41,595 nucleotides of DNA, taken from the IMG/VR virus record IMGVR_UViG_3300009320_000042, positions 1-41,595 of that record, one strand, 5' to 3'. Each line of letters begins with the position of its first letter. The stretch's first letter is position 1. Origin of the DNA: a virus. Under the pieces are notes generated by a model. The model was not told the origin of the DNA and did not search any database. It was given only the letters and a program-made list of their open reading frames with translations. A program made the position numbers and the translations under genes. Positions 37,350 to 41,595 of this stretch are shown here, one piece after another.

Positions 37350-38548
37350 TAGATAAGGCAGCGGATATCTGCAGCGAGTTTAAGTTTGTGTACCTTGCTA
37401 TGGAGGTTAGAACAGGTAAGACGCTTACAAGTTTAGGATTGGCTCAACACCTTGAGTGTAAACAAGTTCTGTTCGTAACTAAAAAGAAAGCAATAAGTAG
37501 TATTGAGTCTGATTACAATTTATTAAACCCAACGTTTGAATTACACACCATCAACTATGAGTCGCTTCATAAGATTGATGATATAAAATATGATATGATT
37601 ATACTTGATGAAGCTCATACGCTTGGAGCTTTTCCAAAGCCAAGCAAGAGAGCTAAACAAGTGAAGGAACTTATAGGTAAGTATAAACCTATAGTGTGTT
37701 TGATGTCAGGAACGCCAACACCTGAGAGCTACAGTCAGATGTATCATCAGGTGTTTGGTATTCCAACCAACCCATTCAAAGAACACAGAAGTTTCTATAA
37801 GTTCGCCCGGTCATATGTTGATGTAAGGCAGAGAAAAATAAATTCTTTGTACGTCAATGATTACTCACGAGGTCATCATACAATATTAGACTTGATGAAA
37901 CCAATGACAATCACGTTCACACAAAGCGAGGCGGGGTTCGTCAATCAAATACACGAAGAAGTACTGAACGTCAGTATGGATAACACCACCTACTACTTGG
38001 CTAACAAACTTAAAAAGAACAGAGTGGTTGAGGGAGAGGGTGAAGTTATACTCGGAGACACACCCGCTAAACTTATGTCTAAACTACACCAACTATATTC
38101 AGGTACGGTGAAGTTTGAGAGTGGTGAGTCTATGATTATTGATTATAGTAAAGCAAAGTTCATAAAGGAAAGGTTTGCAGGACAGAAGATTGGAATTTTC
38201 TACAAGTTCAAGCAGGAATACAATGCACTAAAGAGTGTCTTTGAAGACACACTATGTAATACCCTTGAGGATTTTGTAGGCTCGGACAAGAACATAGCAT
38301 TACAAATAGTAAGTGGTAGAGAAGGTATAAGTTTACGTGAAGCAGATGCATTAGTTTACTATAATATTGACTTTAGTGCTACGAGTTATTGGCAGTCAAG
38401 AGACAGAATGACTACAAAGGATAGATTAAATAGTAAAGTTTATTGGATATTCTCAGATGGCGGCATAGAAAAAGATATCTATAAAGCAGTGATAAAGAAG
38501 AAAGACTATACGGTTAGGCATTTCAAAAGAGATTTATTAACTTTGTGA
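37316..38548 (+). CDS. SNF2-family helicase/translocase
   Basis: A 410-aa SF2 enzyme. Motif I MEVRTGKT (about 29-36), motif II DEAH (about 98), motif III SGTPTPE, C-terminal half with 'LQIVSGREGISLREADALVY' and 'QSRDRM' (motifs V and VI). This compact form, placed before a VRR-NUC gene, is a common phage pair. The protein probably remodels replication forks. The palindrome at 38235 encodes SVFEDT between the two RecA-like lobes' motifs. Confidence 0.9.
   Translation: MFKFRPYQWEIIDKAADICSEFKFVYLAMEVRTGKTLTSLGLAQHLECKQVLFVTKKKAISSIESDYNLLNPTFELHTINYESLHKIDDIKYDMIILDEAHTLGAFPKPSKRAKQVKELIGKYKPIVCLMSGTPTPESYSQMYHQVFGIPTNPFKEHRSFYKFARSYVDVRQRKINSLYVNDYSRGHHTILDLMKPMTITFTQSEAGFVNQIHEEVLNVSMDNTTYYLANKLKKNRVVEGEGEVILGDTPAKLMSKLHQLYSGTVKFESGESMIIDYSKAKFIKERFAGQKIGIFYKFKQEYNALKSVFEDTLCNTLEDFVGSDKNIALQIVSGREGISLREADALVYYNIDFSATSYWQSRDRMTTKDRLNSKVYWIFSDGGIEKDIYKAVIKKKDYTVRHFKRDLLTL
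38235..38250 (-). repeat. 16-bp palindrome, copy 16
   Basis: GTGTCTTTGAAGACAC on the plus strand, read as SVFEDT in the SNF2-type helicase. Confidence 0.95.
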
Positions 38549-38549
38549 T

Positions 38550-38756
38550 ATGAGGTTTGTTAAGTTCTTATTAGTTTGGATAAGTCAAAACTTGGCAATA
38601 CCTTTTTGGGTTGTAGGACATATACACTTATCAATCCATAATTTTCACGATGCAATAGAAGTCCTTTCATCTGTCGGTTTGAATGTTGTAGTTGCTATAG
38701 GATTTTTTATAGATTATAACAATGACCGAACAGGAGATACAAAAGAAAAGGATTAA
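38550..38756 (+). CDS. Small membrane protein, two TM segments
   Basis: A 68-aa protein with hydrophobic spans at about 4-22 (VKFLLVWISQNLAIPFWVVG) and 36-54 (EVLSSVGLNVVVAIGFFIDY), then a charged tail. It begins 1 nt after the helicase stop and overlaps the nuclease gene by 35 nt. Role unknown. Confidence 0.6.
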   Translation: MRFVKFLLVWISQNLAIPFWVVGHIHLSIHNFHDAIEVLSSVGLNVVVAIGFFIDYNNDRTGDTKEKD

Positions 38757-38973
38757 GCAATTAGAGAGTGAAGGCTACTACGTAATTAAATTAATCAATA
38801 CCAACAAGAATGGTATCCCTGATTTAATAGCTATACCTCCGGGCAGTAATGTTTTATTTAGCGAAGTAAAAAAACCTAAAGGAATAGTTTCTGAACTACA
38901 GAAGTATAGACTAAAGGAGTTAGAGAAGTATGGATTTAAAACAGAAATATATAGGGGGGATGAGTCACTATGA
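38722..38973 (+). CDS. VRR-NUC domain nuclease
   Basis: An 83-aa protein. 'NKNGIPDLIAIPPGSNVLFS' followed by 'EVKKPKGIVSELQKYRLKEL' contains the PD...ExK active site and the Q in the following helix typical of VRR-NUC (stand-alone PD-(D/E)XK, Holliday-junction-type nucleases). It lies just downstream of the SNF2 helicase, its usual partner in phages. Confidence 0.9.
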   Translation: MTEQEIQKKRIKQLESEGYYVIKLINTNKNGIPDLIAIPPGSNVLFSEVKKPKGIVSELQKYRLKELEKYGFKTEIYRGDESL

Positions 38974-39280
38974 GATTGATGATTGGTTTGTAAGGAAGTT
39001 AAAAGAACTACCTAAAGATGCGGGGATTGATATCGCATATCAAGCTGACTACAACTTTGACTTGTTACCTACTCAAGAAGGGTGGACTCAAAAAGTAGGT
39101 GGCGTTTGTACAAGAACAAAAGAACCTTTGTATTTTGAGTTGGAATATTTACATCAACCTGACGAAAGACCTATATTTCTTGACGTAGAAGTTATAGATG
39201 TAGACGACTACCTCGATTACATTTTAGAAAATAAAATTTTAATATCAAACATTAATGAACAAGACAATTATAAACAATAA
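38960..39280 (+). CDS. Unknown acidic protein (106 aa)
   Basis: MSHYEIDDWFVRKLKELPKD. I chose ATG 38960 because a strong AGGGGGG Shine-Dalgarno-like run is immediately upstream and an overlap with the nuclease stop is only 14 nt; a longer frame starts at 38930. 'GWTQKVGGVCTRTKEPLYFE' is a beta-rich middle, the end is acidic. Function unknown. Confidence 0.6.
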   Translation: MSHYEIDDWFVRKLKELPKDAGIDIAYQADYNFDLLPTQEGWTQKVGGVCTRTKEPLYFELEYLHQPDERPIFLDVEVIDVDDYLDYILENKILISNINEQDNYKQ

Positions 39281-39794
39281 AGTATACACAGAACTAATCA
39301 GCACAGTGAATGATGTATTAAACTTAGACATCAAAGTTAACACGAGAAAACTAAATTACGTTTACGGAAGAATGATTTACTATAAAATTCTACGTAGCTT
39401 AGAGTATTCTTATCAAGCAATCGCTGATACATTAAATAAAAACCACGCAACAGTTCTTCACGCCTTAAATACTTTTGATGATTTGGTTGAATACGATGAC
39501 AACCTTTTCAATCAATATGAGTTGGTAAAAAAGATATATTTCAGTGAAGAAGAAAGCCATCCTTACTTTCATAAATCACACAGTGGCTTATTAAATGAGG
39601 CATTTTCTTTGGAAAAACAAAATAAAAGTTTAAATTTGTTCGTAAGGCGGTTGAAAAATAGTCTAAATAAAACTGAAAGATACAACAAAATTATAGGTCA
39701 ACTTGAAGAAAGAAGTTTGAAGGAAGATGATTTAGAATATGTAAGCAAAAAATTAAATCACATACTAAATGGAATACCAACTAAAAGACGTTGA
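39255..39794 (+). CDS. DnaA domain IV-like DNA-binding protein 2
   Basis: A 179-aa protein. 'RKLNYVYGRMIYYKILRSLE' then 'YSYQAIADTLNKNHATVLHA' and LNTFDDL follow the DnaA C-terminal domain (aR.iayyL, .s...Ia..l.k.HaTVlHa). The extra C-terminal 90 residues are a charged helical region. The gene differs from the one at 31860, so two DnaA-like DNA-binding proteins are present. No AAA+ domain. Confidence 0.8.
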   Translation: MNKTIINNKVYTELISTVNDVLNLDIKVNTRKLNYVYGRMIYYKILRSLEYSYQAIADTLNKNHATVLHALNTFDDLVEYDDNLFNQYELVKKIYFSEEESHPYFHKSHSGLLNEAFSLEKQNKSLNLFVRRLKNSLNKTERYNKIIGQLEERSLKEDDLEYVSKKLNHILNGIPTKRR

Positions 39795-40002
39795 AAAAAT
39801 TGTAGAGTTTTCCTCTTGGTCTGACAAGAAAAAGTTAGACGAACTGCTTCGAATTGATTGCACACAATATACCAATTTGGGAACTGACTCTACTAAAACT
39901 GAGAGAGAGGAAGTCAAAAAAAATTCAAGAAAAATTTACAGATTAATAAAGAAGTTCGACTATCGAGTAGGCACTGAACTTTTAATGGCAATGGACAAGT
40001 AG
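39769..40002 (+). CDS. Small charged protein (77 aa)
   Basis: MEYQLKDVEKIVEFSSWSDK, helical and charged. It overlaps the DnaA-like gene by 26 nt and shares TAGTG with the next. Function unknown. Confidence 0.6.
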   Translation: MEYQLKDVEKIVEFSSWSDKKKLDELLRIDCTQYTNLGTDSTKTEREEVKKNSRKIYRLIKKFDYRVGTELLMAMDK

Positions 40003-40196
40003 TGGCAGGGAATATATCATCCATAGATAACGAAAGAATCAAACACATCAATGCATTGATGGATGACTTGTACTCCCATCTCCCCTCCATTTACGAATCA
40101 CTTATAGACAAGGATATCCCCCAAGCTCAACTTTATATTAAGTCTTTGATGAATGAGCTGAAACTATTAAGTGATTCAATGGAAGATGACCTCTAA
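40002..40196 (+). CDS. Small helical protein (64 aa), GTG start
   Basis: It starts with GTG inside a TAGTG overlap and reads MAGNISSIDNERIKHINALM; helical, acidic, ending SMEDDL. The coupling makes the GTG start credible. It overlaps the HNH gene by 11 nt. Function unknown. Confidence 0.55.
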   Translation: MAGNISSIDNERIKHINALMDDLYSHLPSIYESLIDKDIPQAQLYIKSLMNELKLLSDSMEDDL

Positions 40197-40539
40197 GAAA
40201 TGCAATGGTTGTGGCGAAGTAAAAGATAGTAGCGAGTACTATAAAGGTCGTGTTTGTAAAACTTGTATTATTAAAAAGAAAAATGCAAGAAGAAAGAATA
40301 TAGTTAATTGGCTCAAGCAATATAAAAGAAACAGTAAATGTTGTAAGTGCGGTTATTCAAAAGAGACTCATGCGAACTTTACTTATAAAGCGTTGGAGTT
40401 TCATCACCCGCAAGGGAATAAAGAATTTAATATAGCAAACACCCAAGCAATAGGAGTGGGGTTTGAAAGATTAAAAAAAGAAATAGACAAATGCGTTGTG
40501 CTTTGTTCACGATGCCACGTAGAAATTCATAACAAATGA
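40186..40539 (+). CDS. HNH endonuclease
   Basis: A 117-aa protein from the ATG at 40186. An N-terminal zinc knuckle (CNGCGEVK, then CKTC) is followed by CCKCGYS, 'ALEFHHPQGNKEFN' (the HH of the HNH motif) and 'CVVLCSRCHVEIHNK' (second Cys pair and final His). It is a free-standing HNH nuclease with extra zinc site. Roles may include genome processing, packaging or homing. No intron or split gene is seen next to it. Confidence 0.85.
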   Translation: MTSKKCNGCGEVKDSSEYYKGRVCKTCIIKKKNARRKNIVNWLKQYKRNSKCCKCGYSKETHANFTYKALEFHHPQGNKEFNIANTQAIGVGFERLKKEIDKCVVLCSRCHVEIHNK

Positions 40540-40946
40540 GGTTCGAATCAAACAAAGACTTAACAAGAGAAAGAAAAGCAATAGAAAAGTTTGTAAGTAA
40601 GTTCAAGGGTACGTTTAAAAAACTTGACCCGAACGATGTAGACTATAGAGTTTTTGATGAGCAGGGTAAACTCATAGCATATGCAGAGGTGAAAGGAAGA
40701 TACAGAAGTTTATCTAATGCATATCCATTACCTGTCGCTGCACGTAAAGTTGTTAAGCTATGTGACAAACGATTGAATCCTGTTATGATATGGGCGTGTG
40801 ATGATGGAATCATATACGGTAAACCTACACATCTAAAAGGTGAAGTACGTTGGGGAGGTAGGAAACCACGTGAAGGAGCAGTCAATGACCAAGAGCTTAT
40901 GATATACTACGACAAGCAAAAAGAATTTAGATACTTTAAATACTAA
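40536..40946 (+). CDS. PD-(D/E)XK-like protein
   Basis: A 136-aa protein. 'KKLDPNDVDYRVFDEQGKLI' then 'AYAEVKGRYRS' forms a D...ExK motif, and 'NPVMIWACDDGIIYGKP' follows as the core strand. The layout fits a small restriction-endonuclease-fold nuclease or a resolvase-like relative. It is coupled to the HNH gene (4 nt overlap) and the last peptide (TAATG). Confidence 0.6.
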   Translation: MRFESNKDLTRERKAIEKFVSKFKGTFKKLDPNDVDYRVFDEQGKLIAYAEVKGRYRSLSNAYPLPVAARKVVKLCDKRLNPVMIWACDDGIIYGKPTHLKGEVRWGGRKPREGAVNDQELMIYYDKQKEFRYFKY

Positions 40947-41044
40947 TGAAAAGAAATCACTTAAAACTAATTGTGTGGAGTGCTATATTAGGTATAGCAA
41001 CGTGTATATGGTATACACTTTTACAATTAATCTATTGGATATAA
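40946..41044 (+). CDS. 32-aa single-TM peptide
   Basis: MKRNHLKLIVWSAILGIATC, then a hydrophobic end (IWYTLLQLIYWI). It is coupled by TAATG to the previous gene and overlaps the convergent late gene by 18 nt. Too short for the usual gene cut-off, but the coupling and TM pattern support it. Confidence 0.5.
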   Translation: MKRNHLKLIVWSAILGIATCIWYTLLQLIYWI

Positions 41045-41595
41045 CTTACCACCAACTTCTTTGTAACCCATATCCTTAAGCATTTCCTTACGCAACTCTT
41101 TCTGTTCCTTTCTAATTTTATCACGCTCACCATACACTTCTTCATACAACTCAGGGTCGTAACGCTTCAGGTCTGTCTTTGTTTTAATTCCTCCTTGCGG
41201 AATTATTCCTTTGACTGAAGAACCTTTCTGTCCGTATCCCGGTCTGTACGATGGTGTGATACCTAAGAAGTCATACACACTTTCATAATATTCCTCTTCA
41301 GTTACATCTCCAAATGTTCCATCTTTAATAGAGTTATACAAACCTACAAACGGGTCTGTCTGTGCACCAAGTGCTAACTCAAGTAGAACAACCGTTCCTG
41401 CTCCTACTTTATTTAAGAAACCTCCGCCTTTTTCTTCTGCTTCTTTTATCTCTCTTACTGCTTTCATAAAGACGCTTGTTAAAGGGTTTACAATATCATC
41501 AACCGGCTTACGTCTGTCGTCACTATAATAATTGATTGCCTGTTCCGCAGTCGCACCAATAATAGGTATTTGATATAACAAGTTATACCCCATCA
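41027..41595 (-). CDS. Virion protein, probably C-terminal part of a larger gene cut by window edge
   Basis: Open from the window edge; the first ATG in frame is at 41593, giving 188 aa (MGYNLLYQIPIIGATAEQAI). Long helical stretches and a basic C terminus (RDKIRKEQKELRKEMLKDMG) look like the tail of a big internal virion or tail protein. If the window were joined end to end, this ATG would overlap the stop of the stabilization gene (TGATG); see the finding on window ends. It converges on the early genes. Confidence 0.55.
   Translation of the reverse strand, partial: MGYNLLYQIPIIGATAEQAINYYSDDRRKPVDDIVNPLTSVFMKAVREIKEAEEKGGGFLNKVGAGTVVLLELALGAQTDPFVGLYNSIKDGTFGDVTEEEYYESVYDFLGITPSYRPGYGQKGSSVKGIIPQGGIKTKTDLKRYDPELYEEVYGERDKIRKEQKELRKEMLKDMGYKEVGGKLYPID

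Noticed and set aside
4371-38250. CRISPR array made of the 16-bp repeats
   Set aside because: Copies are irregularly spaced at 0.4-11 kb, lie inside genes and no cas gene is present.
4371-38250. Insertion sequence or transposon with palindromic ends
   Set aside because: No transposase, no target-site duplications seen, and in groEL the repeat aligns without added length.
40536-40560. tRNA-like GGTTCGAATC near 40543
   Set aside because: It is the start of a coding gene; no cloverleaf arms flank it. I found no convincing tRNA or rRNA in the window.
1-41595. Integrase, excisionase or lysogeny repressor
   Set aside because: None recognised by motif; absence in a partial genome says little about lifestyle.

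Overview
This window is an AT-rich piece of a tailed-phage genome whose host is most likely a member of the Bacteroidota, probably a flavobacterium. Host evidence: promoters follow the Bacteroidota pattern (TTTG, about 20 nt, TAnnTTTG), leaders are A-rich with few Shine-Dalgarno sites, the primase-helicase begins with a BT4734/VirE-like domain, and many small genes resemble flavophage genes. The head and connector module (TerS-like, TerL, portal, scaffold, major capsid, three connector or head proteins, stabilization protein) is in crAss-like order. No DNA polymerase, integrase, lysogeny repressor or large tail gene is visible, and both window edges appear to cut genes, so this is probably part of a larger genome.

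Layout. From 1 to 21.4 kb everything of note is on the minus strand (late genes). Read in the direction of transcription it runs: small coiled-coil, tag-bearing and basic proteins (21.4-18.0 kb); more virion-surface proteins including a BspA-repeat protein (18.0-15.9 kb); a lysis block with membrane proteins, amidase endolysin and holin (15.8-14.2 kb); a coiled-coil protein and a fibre-like protein (14.2-12.9 kb); a GroES-like protein, TerS-like, TerL and portal (12.8-7.1 kb); scaffold and major capsid protein (7.0-4.4 kb); and connectors plus the stabilization protein (4.3-0 kb). At 21.4-23.7 kb lie a plus-strand winged-helix gene and a phage-encoded groEL-groES pair on the minus strand. From 23.7 to 41.0 kb almost everything is on the plus strand (early genes). 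This part holds an amidoligase, a fused glutamine amidotransferase/gamma-glutamylcyclotransferase, many small accessory genes, a recombination set (annealing protein, exonuclease, SSB-like protein), a primase-helicase, an SNF2-type helicase with a VRR-NUC nuclease, two DnaA-domain-IV-like proteins, an HNH nuclease and a PD-(D/E)XK-like protein. The last 0.5 kb is minus-strand virion protein again.

Three things stand out. First, sixteen perfect copies of a 16-bp near-palindrome, GTGTCTTCAAAGACAC (or its reverse complement), are scattered mainly through the early region, both between genes and inside coding sequence in all frames. Second, three hammerhead ribozymes lie between early genes: one uses the palindrome as its stem III and the other two directly follow a palindrome hairpin. 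Two of the three sit just downstream of the amidoligase gene and the amidotransferase fusion. Third, two loci (about 24.0 and 34.4 kb) share a homologous control block ending in 11-bp iterons.

Inferred division of labour: early proteins take over replication using host polymerase (DnaA-like proteins, primase-helicase, SSB-like protein, recombinases). The amidoligase and GATase-GGCT pair may make or remodel an amide-linked peptide or protein modification. GroEL-GroES would help fold capsid or other phage proteins. All functions were assigned by reading motifs; no database search was run.
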